NCBI GenBank assembly: GCA_903831295.1
Contig: CAIKXA010000037.1
Coordinates: forward strand, 20,760-84,759
Length of the DNA: 64,000 nucleotides
DNA from: an uncultured bacterium
Lineage (GTDB): Bacteria > Planctomycetota > Phycisphaerae > Phycisphaerales > SM1A02
Reading direction: 5' to 3'
The notes beneath the pieces are model-generated. The model saw only the letters and a program-made list of their open reading frames with translations, had not been told where the DNA came from and searched no databases. Made by a program: the position numbers and the translations under genes. Below, in pieces: positions 18,105 through 27,194 of the stretch (position 1 is its first letter; each line of letters opens with the position of its first letter).

Positions 18105-19587
18105 ATTCGGCCACACCCATGCCGCCGAAGTGACTGACCCAGACCGCGCCTAAACCTGTTCGCAGCGGATGAATCCACAGGATTGGTCCAGGCAACCGAA
18201 GTTCACCACGCTTGATAATTGTCAACGAACCATTGGATGAATCAGCTGCGTTTGCGCTGCTTAACACTGTGATTCCATCGGTGTGACCCACCCACAGGTC
18301 ACCATCCACCGACGCCAGAACACAGGCGTAGACATTTGGCGGAAGCTCCCAAACGGTTTCCGAAGTGGATGACTTGAAATTAATTTTTTTACCAACAGTA
18401 TTCGTGGCGGAATCCTTGTCGCCTTTGTCAATTTCCGCTTCAGCCCAAGCCAAGGTGACTTTGGTTTCTGGAATTGTGGAAAGCGAAACTGCTTTATCCG
18501 ACAACGTGGGCTTGCCACGAATTGGATACAGCCAAAATCCTTCGGGGCTTCCGGCAAGAATGCGTCGACCATCAAATAGTGATTGCTCCAAACGACCAGG
18601 CTCGCGAACGGCGTCCGTGAATGTATCGCCCGGGCCGTCCTTGTCATCATGCAAATGCAACACGCCCCTGCCAAATGAACCAACCACCGCGAGCAAATTG
18701 TCCGACAATGGCGCCAAGTCGCGCGCGCCTTTCACAGCGGTGTACATTGGCGATTCCAGTTTGCCGGAATTTAAATCCCATGAAACAATTTCCGTGTCAA
18801 AGATGGCCCACAAGCGCCCATTGATCACCACTAATCGCCGCAGAATTCCGCGAAACGCTTCGCCCGCCACCTCGCGTAGTTCATCATTCATCAGGCCGAC
18901 CGTCGCGCCCTCTTTGCCTTGCAATGCAAATGCGAAACCACCAGGCAAACCCGCGCTCGCGGGAAGCGGTTCAAGCATGCTTGCGGCGCCTATAAATGTG
19001 TTGTTCTGTAAAAGTTGAATGCGACGCGCCACGGGCACCGCGGGTCCAAACTTTGTTGCAACTACCTTCGCGCTGATCATTTCACCTGCGAGAAATATGT
19101 CGCCGTCACTGGCGCGCACCACGCCTCCATCACCAGCGATGTAAAGAACGTTGTCGACAACATGAATGGATCGCGGTCGGATTCCCAATTGCTTGCTTGA
19201 AACCAAATCAATCAACACTGGAAGTCGAGGCGACGAAATATCCCAGCGAACCACAGCGTCGCCATCGACCACGCCGATCAAGTCGCCATGCCACAAGGCC
19301 AAGTCTGTGATGGAACCGCCCTCACCACTGGGGTTGATGCGATCGGATCGCAACGGCTTTTTGCCGCGGCCTTCCAGCACCTGCAACTCCTGCCCAAATC
19401 CCAGGTACCAAATTCCATCGTGAACCAGAACGCAATCCTGCGTGCCGCCAACATGATGGGAAAGTTTGAGCGTCTTGACGCGCTTGTCGGTTCGATCCTC
19501 TTTCACGTACGTTTCGTCCAGGCATGCGCACAGCGAAAGCGCGCCAAGGGCAATCACCACTATTTTTCTCGCCAACGAATTTCGCAT
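18061..19587 (-). CDS. Putative lipoprotein with repeated beta-strand body, unknown function
   Basis: A 508-residue protein with a signal peptide (RKIVVIALGALSLCAC) that has a weak lipobox (LCAC). The body contains repeated blades such as DCVLVHDGIWYLGFGQELQV, HGDLIGVVDGDAVVRW, VVDNVLYIAGDGGVVRA and LVVINGRLWAIFDTEIVSW, suggesting a beta-propeller; this is inference from repeat spacing. A linker rich in Lys/Ser lies near residues 400-420. The last 44 bases overlap the 3' end of nth on the other strand. The function is not recognised. Confidence 0.7.
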   Translation of the reverse strand: MRNSLARKIVVIALGALSLCACLDETYVKEDRTDKRVKTLKLSHHVGGTQDCVLVHDGIWYLGFGQELQVLEGRGKKPLRSDRINPSGEGGSITDLALWHGDLIGVVDGDAVVRWDISSPRLPVLIDLVSSKQLGIRPRSIHVVDNVLYIAGDGGVVRASDGDIFLAGEMISAKVVATKFGPAVPVARRIQLLQNNTFIGAASMLEPLPASAGLPGGFAFALQGKEGATVGLMNDELREVAGEAFRGILRRLVVINGRLWAIFDTEIVSWDLNSGKLESPMYTAVKGARDLAPLSDNLLAVVGSFGRGVLHLHDDKDGPGDTFTDAVREPGRLEQSLFDGRRILAGSPEGFWLYPIRGKPTLSDKAVSLSTIPETKVTLAWAEAEIDKGDKDSATNTVGKKINFKSSTSETVWELPPNVYACVLASVDGDLWVGHTDGITVLSSANAADSSNGSLTIIKRGELRLPGPILWIHPLRTGLGAVWVSHFGGMGVAEFTSETPSLIPASKS

Positions 19588-19623
19588 TGTTCAAAGATAT
19601 CCGCTTCAGGTCCATAGTGGAAC

Positions 19624-19980
19624 ATGCGCCAATGCATCAACCTGCGCTACGCTGTGGCCGTGGAAACCAAATCAAGGCTTGAACAATTGCAGAAGATGCA
19701 CGCCGCGGATCCCGCGGATGATTTTTGCATTTACAGCATCGCGCAGGAATATGCCGGCGCCAATCAATTGCAGTTGTCGCTGCAATGGTTTGAAAAATTG
19801 CTGGAACAGCACCCCACCCATGCCTACGGCCACTACCACTACGCGAAAGTATTGGAACGTTGCGATCGAATTTCCGACGCTTTGGCCGCGCTTCAACGCG
19901 GTCTTGCCCATGCAAAGCAAGCGAATGATGGCAAGGCGGCGGCGGAATTGGCCTCCTATCTTGACGAATTGACGCCATAA
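19624..19980 (+). CDS. Small TPR protein
   Basis: A protein of up to 118 residues made almost entirely of TPR helices (FCIYSIAQEYAGANQLQLSL, then AYGHYHYAKVLERCDRISD). Similar small TPR proteins are common in planctomycetes and have no assigned role; protein binding is the only safe statement. The start is uncertain: no good ribosome-binding site precedes ATG 19624, and a GTG at 19660 (ETKSRLEQL) would fit the domain better. It lies 15 bases before recX in the same direction. Confidence 0.75.
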   Translation: MRQCINLRYAVAVETKSRLEQLQKMHAADPADDFCIYSIAQEYAGANQLQLSLQWFEKLLEQHPTHAYGHYHYAKVLERCDRISDALAALQRGLAHAKQANDGKAAAELASYLDELTP

Positions 19981-19995
19981 TTGGCGCATAGACAA

Positions 19996-20613
19996 ATGGC
20001 TCAAACAATCGACAAAATTATTGTGCATGCGGATGACCCAGGATTGATGTATTGGTTTGTGGATGGCGCGCGCTTGGGACCACTGCGCCGCGACTACGCC
20101 GACAAACTTGGCATTGAAGTTGGAGCGTTGTGGAGCAAGGCGAAGGAGCGCAAGGTGGAACATCTGGCGCAATTGAACGCCTGCCACGCTGCCGCTCTTG
20201 CGTTTTTGGCCAAGCGAGATTTCACGCAGGCGCTTTTACTGGAGCGATTGTGCCGCAAGTGGCCCGAGGCCATCGCGCAAGTGACCGTGGATCAAATGCG
20301 CGCCGCGGGGTGGGTTGATGACAAGACCTACGCCACGCGCCGCGCGGCCAAACTTACGGAGCGCAAAATTGTCTCGCCAGAATTTCTTCAAGCGCGCTTA
20401 AGCGGCGAAGGCGTTCCGGATTCAATCGCGCAAAAATCCGCGCGCGCCGCCGCCACAACATTGGCGCAACTTTGCGCGGAGGCCAAACGCTTGGTTCGCG
20501 CTGGTAAATCAGCCACTTCGATCGCCCGTGTATTTTCGCGCGCGGGCTTTGATTTGGATACGATTGAATCGGCGTTCGCCAAGGCGCGAATTCCATGGAA
20601 CACCGAATCATGA
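19996..20613 (+). CDS. recX: RecX-family regulatory protein
   Basis: A 205-residue protein with the RecX layout of three-helix repeats: AALAFLAKRDFTQALLLERL, then AAGWVDDKTYATRRAAKLTE and the C-terminal GFDLDTIESAF repeat. RecX binds RecA filaments and inhibits recombinase activity. The N-terminal ~65 residues form a beta-rich leader as in longer RecX proteins. No recA is in the window. The stop overlaps the next gene as ATGA. Confidence 0.88.
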   Translation: MAQTIDKIIVHADDPGLMYWFVDGARLGPLRRDYADKLGIEVGALWSKAKERKVEHLAQLNACHAAALAFLAKRDFTQALLLERLCRKWPEAIAQVTVDQMRAAGWVDDKTYATRRAAKLTERKIVSPEFLQARLSGEGVPDSIAQKSARAAATTLAQLCAEAKRLVRAGKSATSIARVFSRAGFDLDTIESAFAKARIPWNTES

Positions 20614-21245
20614 AATTCTTCGACCATTTCAACGCGCCGCACGCATGCAACGCTGGCTCTTGCAATCAAGCCAGCGAGGAAACTTTTTCACGTGCGAATG
20701 CTCGCGCGTTGAGGATTTTTTCTTTCGCGACCATTTGCACGGCGTTGCTTGGACTTGCGGGTTGCTTGAATCAATCAAACACATTGACCCACGCGGGCAA
20801 CGACCCGATTCCAGATTTGAACAGTCCAATGCCATCAACAGCGCCCGCCGCCGCAAGTCCCGCAAGCTTGAAAGGTCTTGATCGGCGCAATTGGGATGTG
20901 CAAGTAGTCGACGCGCCACGCGGACAAGTTCAAGCGCGGCCCACATATTCGGAACTGCTTGTGCTGAACGGTACGGACGCGCGCGACGGAAAATCTTTTC
21001 CCACAGTCGCGGATTCGCTTTATCTTTCCAGCAGCGTTGGCGACGCGGCAACTGAAGGCGCCGCCGCTGTTGTTTGGCCAGCATTTTTACTGGTTGTTTC
21101 ACCCGTGCGCATGGCTACAGGCCAACCACCGTGGCTGATTGTTGATCAACCCATGCAAGCGGTTGGCGTGTTGCCGCCAAGTCAAACGCGCGGCGACGAT
21201 GGACTTTGGAAATGGGTTTCAGTGAAGGAAACAAACAAGCCATGA
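20610..21245 (+). CDS. Lipoprotein of unknown function
   Basis: A 211-residue protein. A long n-region (~30 residues) precedes a hydrophobic segment ending in the lipobox LAGC (IFSFATICTALLGLAGC). The mature part has a conserved-looking stretch LVLNGTDARDGKSFP and a hydrophobic segment near residues 150-170. The start at 20610 overlaps the recX stop and the stop overlaps the rhodanese start, so all three are translationally coupled. The family is not recognised. Confidence 0.7.
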   Translation: MKFFDHFNAPHACNAGSCNQASEETFSRANARALRIFSFATICTALLGLAGCLNQSNTLTHAGNDPIPDLNSPMPSTAPAAASPASLKGLDRRNWDVQVVDAPRGQVQARPTYSELLVLNGTDARDGKSFPTVADSLYLSSSVGDAATEGAAAVVWPAFLLVVSPVRMATGQPPWLIVDQPMQAVGVLPPSQTRGDDGLWKWVSVKETNKP

Positions 21246-21637
21246 GTACGCAAGGCGAAGACGGTTTTCAAGTTGATGCCCGTGGATTGCCACTTGGATA
21301 CCCCCTGCGTCCAGATTGGGAAATTACGCCACGTGAATATGTTCGGCGCAAAGCCGCTGGCGAAAAATTTATTGTTGTGGATGTGCGTCCGCAATCGGGT
21401 CGCGAAATCGCATGCATACCCGACACCATTCATATTCCGCTGCAAGAAATTGAATCGCGTGCTGACGAAGTTGTGGACACGGAAGGATCATGTGTCATCA
21501 CCCTTTGCCACCACGGCGTGAACAGCTTGCGCGCGGCCGCAGTGTTGCGGCACACGGGCGTTACGAATGTGCTCAGCATGGCTGGCGGAATTCATTTGTG
21601 GAGCGTGGATATTGATCCCAGCGTTCCAATTTATTGA
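21242..21637 (+). CDS. Rhodanese-like domain protein
   Basis: A 131-residue single rhodanese domain with the pattern FIVVDVRPQSGREIACI and an active-site loop TLCHHGVNSLRAA holding the catalytic Cys. Single rhodaneses transfer sulfane sulfur; the CHHG loop is like that of rhodanese domains attached to ThiF/MoeB enzymes, so a role with thiamine or cofactor sulfur is possible but unproven. The ATG is in an ATGA overlap with the lipoprotein gene. Confidence 0.9.
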   Translation: MSTQGEDGFQVDARGLPLGYPLRPDWEITPREYVRRKAAGEKFIVVDVRPQSGREIACIPDTIHIPLQEIESRADEVVDTEGSCVITLCHHGVNSLRAAAVLRHTGVTNVLSMAGGIHLWSVDIDPSVPIY

Positions 21638-21670
21638 CATGCTGCCAAGACACCCGTTGATCAAAAATTA

Positions 21671-22537
21671 ATGTTTACACGCATTTTCATTGGCATTCTG
21701 CTCATCGGGTCGCTACTTGGGCTTATCTACGCCGACGAACATTTCACTGGCGCCGTAGTTGAGTGGCTGCCAAATCAGCACATTCCAGCGGGCGGCGTAT
21801 TGTTCGCGGCAAGCGCGTTGATCATTCTTCCTCTGCTTGCGCTGGAACTTTCGCGCTTGCTGCGCGCCATCAACACGGCCGCGCCTAAATTTGCTTGGAC
21901 TTTATCCGTTGCGCTTTGCGCGTTCGTTGCGGGAAGCACTTGGCAATTTCAATGGAACTTTGTAGCGCTTGTCGCTGGCGCTACGTTATTGCTCGCGCTT
22001 GCCCCCGCAGTACTTGCTGCGACGCAAAAAAAATGGCACGCTGCGCTTACTAGTTTTGGATATTGGGTTTTGATTTCCATTTGGATTGGATGGCTGCCCG
22101 CGTGCTGGATAGAAGTGCGTTCAAATATTCCTGCGTGGGCATTGGCGTGGGCGGTGCTTACGGTGAAGAGCGGCGACATTGGCGCATACTTCACTGGCGT
22201 AGCACTTGGAAAAAATCGTATGGCGGCTTGGGTGTCGCCAAAGAAAAGTTGGGAGGGACTCGCGGGCGGAATTATTTTAAGTTGCGTGGTTGGCGCGGTG
22301 CTCACCAACGCGCTTGGACAATCCATTCTTGTTGGAGTGGCCTTTGGCGCGCTTGCGGCTTTTATTGGCATGTTGGGCGACTTGTCGGAAAGCATTCTCA
22401 AGCGCGAAGCCCAAGCCAAAGATTCAGGCCGCATTCTGCCGGGAATGGGTGGCATATTTGATGTCATGGACAGCCTCCTGCCCACGGCGCCGTTGGCATT
22501 GTGGCTGTTGGCGAAGTCGTCGACGCCAATTCTTTAA
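21671..22537 (+). CDS. cdsA: Phosphatidate cytidylyltransferase CdsA
   Basis: A 288-residue membrane enzyme that makes CDP-diacylglycerol from phosphatidate and CTP. About eight hydrophobic segments are visible. The family signature is present: GDIGAYFTGVALGK, SPKKSWEGLAGG and the C-terminal MLGDLSESILKRE, KDSGRILPGMGGIFDVMDS with the metal-binding Asp. It follows the rhodanese gene by 33 bases and probably shares its transcript. Confidence 0.95.
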   Translation: MFTRIFIGILLIGSLLGLIYADEHFTGAVVEWLPNQHIPAGGVLFAASALIILPLLALELSRLLRAINTAAPKFAWTLSVALCAFVAGSTWQFQWNFVALVAGATLLLALAPAVLAATQKKWHAALTSFGYWVLISIWIGWLPACWIEVRSNIPAWALAWAVLTVKSGDIGAYFTGVALGKNRMAAWVSPKKSWEGLAGGIILSCVVGAVLTNALGQSILVGVAFGALAAFIGMLGDLSESILKREAQAKDSGRILPGMGGIFDVMDSLLPTAPLALWLLAKSSTPIL

Positions 22538-22674
22538 TTCGCTTGTTGGTTGCCTTCAAATCCGCTCATTCAAAGGCGTTTCATTGCTTTTTTCAAACTC
22601 GCAAAGTTCAGTCTCCCGCGCATGGGAACAATTGACGTTCCTTGCTACTCTTGAGCATCTAAAGGAAATTCAGC

Positions 22675-23448
22675 ATGTCATTAATGCAACAAATTCTTGC
22701 TCTTCACAGTGTTGATGTCCAAGTGCGCGCACTTCGAGGTCGACTGGATTCCGCCCATCATTATTTAAAGACGCAAGAAACGCATATGAAGGATTTGCTT
22801 GCGCAGCGCGACGAGGTTGAGTTGCAGCGCAAGCACACACAGGCCCAAGTTGCCAATTTGGAAATGGAAGCCAACGGCGTGGGTGTTCAAATTCAAAAGA
22901 TGCGCGACGAGTTGAACAATAGCGGCAACACCAAGCAGTACAGCGCCATTTTAAGTGGCTTGAAATCTCTTGAGTTGCAAAAAGATAATTTTGAACAGCA
23001 GGCGCTTGCGCAAATGGAGAAAGTGGAGCAATTGGTCGCTCGCATTGCTCAGTTTGACGTGAAGTTGGCGGATCGAACCACGCTTCGCGACAAGGCCGCC
23101 GCTGAAATGAATGAGCGCACTCAGGAAACGGCCTCGCGTCTTGGCGAACTTGACCGTGAACGCGCTTCGGCGGCGTCGCATGTTCCAGCGCCATCCATGA
23201 CCATCTTTGATGAAGTTGCCAACATTCATGACGGCGAAGCGGTGTCACCAGTGATGACTGTGGACGCGCGTTCGCGTGAATACGCATGCACCGCGTGCAA
23301 TGTTGAAATTCCATATCAGTTGTATTCGCGCCTGCTTGGCGATGGAACTTCATTGATCCAGTGCCTTTCATGCAAGCGCATTTTGTACTTGGAATTGGCT
23401 GAATTAGAAGCCGCATCCAAGCGCAAGCCTGTGGCCAAGAGTTCCTGA
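22675..23448 (+). CDS. Coiled-coil protein with C-terminal zinc ribbon (COG1579-like)
   Basis: A 257-residue protein. Residues about 15-180 form a long charged coiled coil. The C-terminus has a four-Cys zinc ribbon: YACTACNVEIP and LIQCLSCKRIL. This architecture is widespread (COG1579, CT398-like) and has no settled function; binding to nucleic-acid or sigma-54-related partners has been suggested for relatives. It converges with the pyrD gene, 8 bases apart. Confidence 0.88.
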   Translation: MSLMQQILALHSVDVQVRALRGRLDSAHHYLKTQETHMKDLLAQRDEVELQRKHTQAQVANLEMEANGVGVQIQKMRDELNNSGNTKQYSAILSGLKSLELQKDNFEQQALAQMEKVEQLVARIAQFDVKLADRTTLRDKAAAEMNERTQETASRLGELDRERASAASHVPAPSMTIFDEVANIHDGEAVSPVMTVDARSREYACTACNVEIPYQLYSRLLGDGTSLIQCLSCKRILYLELAELEAASKRKPVAKSS

Positions 23449-23456
23449 ATTTAGAT

Positions 23457-24392
23457 TTAGGCCACGTGCGCCGCCCCAACCAACTCTGAAATGTTTTTCA
23501 CGCCCTGCTGTTGGCACCACTTGGTCAAACCTGTGGAGACAGCTTTTGGAATTGTTGGGTCAACAAAAAATGCGGTGCCCATAGACACCGCGCTAGCGCC
23601 CGCGACAATTAATTCGGCTGCGTCTTGCCAATTCAGAATGCCACCCAAACCAATAATGGGAATGTTGGCGGCCTTAGCGACATTTTTGTAGACCTCATAT
23701 ACCAGCCGCACAATGATTGGATGAATGGCGGGACCGGACAAGCCGCCCTGCCCATTTGAAAGCACGGGCTTGCGAGTGACTGGATCAATCTTCATAGCGG
23801 GATAAGTGTTGCACATAGTCAGTGCGTCGGCGCCGGCTTCAATGGCCGCGGCGGCAAGCGCCACAGTTGGACCATCAGGCGGAAGTTTAATCCACAACTT
23901 TCCTGCGGGAACATGCGGACGCACAAGTCGGATTAATTGCGAAAGCGATTCTGGATCGCCTCCATGCAATCGACCGGTTGAGGTGTTGGGGCAACTCACA
24001 TTCAATTCAACCGCTGACATGCCGCAGTGAATCAAGCCGGCGGCGACGCGCGCAAACTCATCGGCGCTGTGGCCCGCCGCCGAACCAATCACGCGGCACG
24101 GAAGCCGCGCGGCTTTGGGCGCGTAGTCGCGCGCGAAATTTTCCAGGCCTGGATTGGCCAGGCCGATCGCGTTGAGCATGCCCGCGCTCGTCTCAATCAA
24201 ACGCCACGGGGCGTTGCCCTCGCGGGTCTCGGGAGTGATGCTTTTTGTGGTGATTGCGCCCAGAATGTTCAAGTCCATCACATCGGCAAGTTCGTCCACA
24301 ACGCCCGCAGTGCCAGCGGCGGCGATCAGTGGCGAGGAAAGTTCAAGACCCGCGATGCGCGTTGCAAGAATGGGCGATGGCTTGAACGCCAT
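23457..24392 (-). CDS. pyrD: Dihydroorotate dehydrogenase, class 1
   Basis: A 311-residue FMN enzyme of pyrimidine synthesis. The FMN barrel motifs are visible: SPLIAAAGTAG near the start, the active-site Cys in VELNVSCPNTSTGR, KLPPDGP, and the phosphate-binding PIIGLGGILNWQDA. The catalytic Cys places it in class 1 (1B-like) rather than membrane class 2. A 1B enzyme needs PyrK, which is not in the window. The start codon follows the stop of the TPR-YggX gene directly, so they form an operon. Confidence 0.93.
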   Translation of the reverse strand: MAFKPSPILATRIAGLELSSPLIAAAGTAGVVDELADVMDLNILGAITTKSITPETREGNAPWRLIETSAGMLNAIGLANPGLENFARDYAPKAARLPCRVIGSAAGHSADEFARVAAGLIHCGMSAVELNVSCPNTSTGRLHGGDPESLSQLIRLVRPHVPAGKLWIKLPPDGPTVALAAAAIEAGADALTMCNTYPAMKIDPVTRKPVLSNGQGGLSGPAIHPIIVRLVYEVYKNVAKAANIPIIGLGGILNWQDAAELIVAGASAVSMGTAFFVDPTIPKAVSTGLTKWCQQQGVKNISELVGAAHVA

Positions 24393-25040
24393 TTAGTTGA
24401 CCACTTTTTCGCCTGCGCGAATTTTGTCCAAAGTTGGCGCGTCCAACCCCAAGTATTCATTCATGTGTTGATCGTAAATCTCTTGATCCTTGTCGCGCGA
24501 GAAATCCAGGCGCAACTCATTGATGACCTTGGTGCCTTGGCCAATCCAGGCCTTCCACGTTTCGGCTGAAATATTTTTCTGTATCCACTCGCCCACAGGA
24601 CCGCGCATGGGCGCGGTTTCAAGTTGCGTGCCTGGTCGACCAGTGCGCGTGCACACAAATGTTCCAGATGAGCGAAGACGCTCCGCGGTTTCTTCTTCGG
24701 TTGGCGACACAACTTTTGGCGGCTCGCGGCCAATGGATCGAAGCAATTCCGCAATGGCTTGCAGCGGCATGCGATCGCCCTTGCTTGCCGCAATTTCATA
24801 ACCCTTGGTCAGCGTCACAACTGCGCGGTCAGTCCAACCCGCGCCAATCTCCGCTTGGCCACACAACTGCCACGCCTTGCTCATGTCGGGAACAAGTTCA
24901 AGGCAGCGCTGCAAACTTTTGGAAGCCTCGGCGAAGCGTTGCGTTTGCAAATAGGCGTTACCAAGACTGAAGTGAGCCATCTCGTTGGTGGGATCGGCGG
25001 CGGCCATTTTTTCAAATTGTGCGATGCGGTCTGCGTTCAT
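24393..25040 (-). CDS. TPR domain fused to Fe(2+)-trafficking (YggX-like) domain
   Basis: A 215-residue fusion. Residues about 1-110 are TPR helices (NEMAHFSLGNAYLQTQRFAE, SKAWQLCGQAEIGAG). Residues about 130-210 match the YggX iron-trafficking fold: TFVCTRTGRPGTQLE with the single Cys, ISAETWKAWIGQGTKVINE and DQHMNEYLGL. YggX in enterobacteria is a free ~90-residue protein that protects Fe-S clusters from oxidative damage, so the TPR suggests docking to a partner. It is followed at once by pyrD, itself an oxidoreductase. Confidence 0.88.
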   Translation of the reverse strand: MNADRIAQFEKMAAADPTNEMAHFSLGNAYLQTQRFAEASKSLQRCLELVPDMSKAWQLCGQAEIGAGWTDRAVVTLTKGYEIAASKGDRMPLQAIAELLRSIGREPPKVVSPTEEETAERLRSSGTFVCTRTGRPGTQLETAPMRGPVGEWIQKNISAETWKAWIGQGTKVINELRLDFSRDKDQEIYDQHMNEYLGLDAPTLDKIRAGEKVVN

Positions 25041-25193
25041 AAATTGATCATACGACTTGCGGCGCGAGCTTGGCGAATAATCTTTCTGAGACTTTACAAA
25101 TCAACTCTATGGATTCAAATATATTGAAAAAAGCCGTTCAAAACGTGTATTAAACCATGCGACTGATTCATGTACATGACCGAGCCAGTGAAC
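25041..25193. other. Intergenic region between BatA-like gene and TPR-YggX gene
   Basis: This 153-base gap is more AT-rich than its surroundings. It contains a 12-base perfect palindrome (TCATGTACATGA, 25168-25179). On the minus strand a weak CGTT/AACG hairpin is followed by a run of six T, which could end the BatA transcript. The promoter of the YggX-pyrD operon should lie here, but no convincing -35/-10 pair stands out. Confidence 0.35.
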
Positions 25194-27194
25194 TTATGTT
25201 GCGCCTCCAAAGCGATGATAGAGAAACCATTCCAGCAAAAGCAGGCATAACGAAGCCGCCACGATGAACGGCCAAATTGCCAAAGTGGCCAAGCCAACGC
25301 CCTTGGGATCGAGTTCGCCACCAGGAATATTTAATTTCTCCGCCGCGGCAATATCGCATTCCGACGCATCGGTGAGGTTCACGGCAACCATGCGTGTTTT
25401 TTGTTTGCCCAATGGATCGACGTATTCAACTTTGTACACGCCAACATTTCGCAAAGGTCCAAATACAATTTCGCCATCAACCAGATTTTGCGCCACGCGA
25501 TCACCCGCGGGAGTTTGAATCAATACGTTGGTTGACCCGCGCACAATTCGCGTGCGCAACATTGCGCCCGGCTCAAGCGACTCACTTGTCACGGCGCTAC
25601 CAAGTGCGCCAAGAAATTCCACGGCTTGCGCCGTGAAATTCACAAAACTTCTCTGAAAGGGCCAGTTGGAATCCATGGGAACAAACGTCACATAAATCAC
25701 CGTGGCGTTGGCCGATCGTCCAGACACGATCAGCGGTCCTTTGGAACCTTCAAGCAACGCAAGCCAATCGGAAGTTGGCGCGATGGCCGCCGAACGATCC
25801 ACCACGAGATCGGAGAACTGACTTTGCGCCATCGCCTTGTGATCGCTCTTCCATGTGCGGATCGCTTGGCGCGGTTGCTCCCCGAACGCGTTTAGATTTG
25901 CAATGGCTGGCGGCTTGCCAAAGATCAACCATCTTCCCGCGGTGAGCGATTGCAATTCGCAATCCACGCACACCACCACATCGAATGATTCGGTCCAATT
26001 CGCGTCCGCGGAAATGCGTTTGATGAAATCCGTGGATGAAATTTGTTGCACATTCGCGAATGACAAACTATTCAGCAGTGACTCGAGCGCAGGATCATTT
26101 CCAGCCAACAGGATGCGCAGCGTGCGCTGCTCTTGAATGGCGATCACCGCGCGGTCGTCGGTGGTGAACGCGTCTTCGGGAAGCAAACTCATGCTGAGCA
26201 CGCCGGAGTTTGGCAGAGCGAAGGGCGTGAATGAAAGTTTTTGCGCGCCGACAACGCGGGTTGCGCCCTTGCCGCTGGCCGCAGGAATTGCGATTGGCTC
26301 AGACGCACTGGCGATCAACGTGCCGTTGTTTCTCACTTGCACTTCACGTTTGGCTGGGGTTGCCGCATCATTTCGCAACGCAACAAAGGCGCTCACTCGG
26401 GTTGGATCATCATTGCGCCGCTCAGCGCCCGCGGCGGAAATCCCTTGATTAATGGTTTGCGGATTTCCACAGCGATTCCAAGACATGGTTTCACCTTTGC
26501 GCAGGGACAATGTGGCGATGTCGGAAATATTTCCATCGCTAAGCAATTGCATGGTGGGCGAAGAAGTATCCAATGTATTTATTTGCGTGGCTGACTGGGA
26601 TATTTCCTGCGCATCTTGCGAAGATGAAAAAGCCCTTGCAAGAGACACCGCGGGCGCGATGAGCGTGATTTGATCGGTCGGCTCAATCCCATCGATGGCT
26701 TCTCGAATGCGCCCAAGATTGGTGGAGAATGGAATGCGAACTGAAGGATCTTGTGCGAAAGCAATCACCATGACTTCTGGCGGACTTGCCGCAAAGAGAC
26801 CGCCACCCTGCCACGACTCAACTTGCGCAATTGCCAAGCGTTTGGCCTCATCCAGGCGAGTTCGAGAATCGGGCGCATCGCGCGTTTGCATGCTGGCTGA
26901 TTGATCGATTAAGAACACAACCCGACCGGATGGCCGCGACCACTCCTTCAATATTGGTTGCGTTAATGCCGCTGCGAGCATGAGTAAAAGCAGACATTGC
27001 AGCACAAATAGAGGTGAAAGTCGTAGGCGCTGAAACAACGAGTTGGCGCGCAAATCTTTGGTGTGGGATGTCCATAGAAGCGTGCTGGAAATGTCGCGGC
27101 GCTCGCGGCGCAGTTTCAACATGTACAACAGCAACAACAGTGGCACCACAATCAACGCGGTGATCAAACCAAAGATGGGCGTGAGCAATGTCAT
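25194..27194 (-). CDS. BatA-like membrane protein with VWA domain
   Basis: A 666-residue protein. The N-terminus has the BatA pattern: a membrane segment (IFGLITALIVVPLLLLLYML), a second (LFVLQCLLLLMLAAALT), then a von Willebrand A domain with the MIDAS start VVFLIDQSASMQ. A long periplasmic-type beta region follows and one membrane segment near the C-terminus (LATLAIWPFIVAASLCLLLL). Relatives are encoded with MoxR ATPases and thought to act as metal-dependent adaptors in protein-complex assembly or stress tolerance. The start overlaps the DUF58 stop by four bases. It is the last gene of the five-gene operon. Confidence 0.9.
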   Translation of the reverse strand: MTLLTPIFGLITALIVVPLLLLLYMLKLRRERRDISSTLLWTSHTKDLRANSLFQRLRLSPLFVLQCLLLLMLAAALTQPILKEWSRPSGRVVFLIDQSASMQTRDAPDSRTRLDEAKRLAIAQVESWQGGGLFAASPPEVMVIAFAQDPSVRIPFSTNLGRIREAIDGIEPTDQITLIAPAVSLARAFSSSQDAQEISQSATQINTLDTSSPTMQLLSDGNISDIATLSLRKGETMSWNRCGNPQTINQGISAAGAERRNDDPTRVSAFVALRNDAATPAKREVQVRNNGTLIASASEPIAIPAASGKGATRVVGAQKLSFTPFALPNSGVLSMSLLPEDAFTTDDRAVIAIQEQRTLRILLAGNDPALESLLNSLSFANVQQISSTDFIKRISADANWTESFDVVVCVDCELQSLTAGRWLIFGKPPAIANLNAFGEQPRQAIRTWKSDHKAMAQSQFSDLVVDRSAAIAPTSDWLALLEGSKGPLIVSGRSANATVIYVTFVPMDSNWPFQRSFVNFTAQAVEFLGALGSAVTSESLEPGAMLRTRIVRGSTNVLIQTPAGDRVAQNLVDGEIVFGPLRNVGVYKVEYVDPLGKQKTRMVAVNLTDASECDIAAAEKLNIPGGELDPKGVGLATLAIWPFIVAASLCLLLLEWFLYHRFGGAT

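Noticed and set aside
22670..23479. Minus-strand frame of 269 residues opposite the zinc-ribbon gene
   Set aside because: The plus-strand protein has clear coiled-coil and zinc-ribbon motifs; the minus-strand reading has none.
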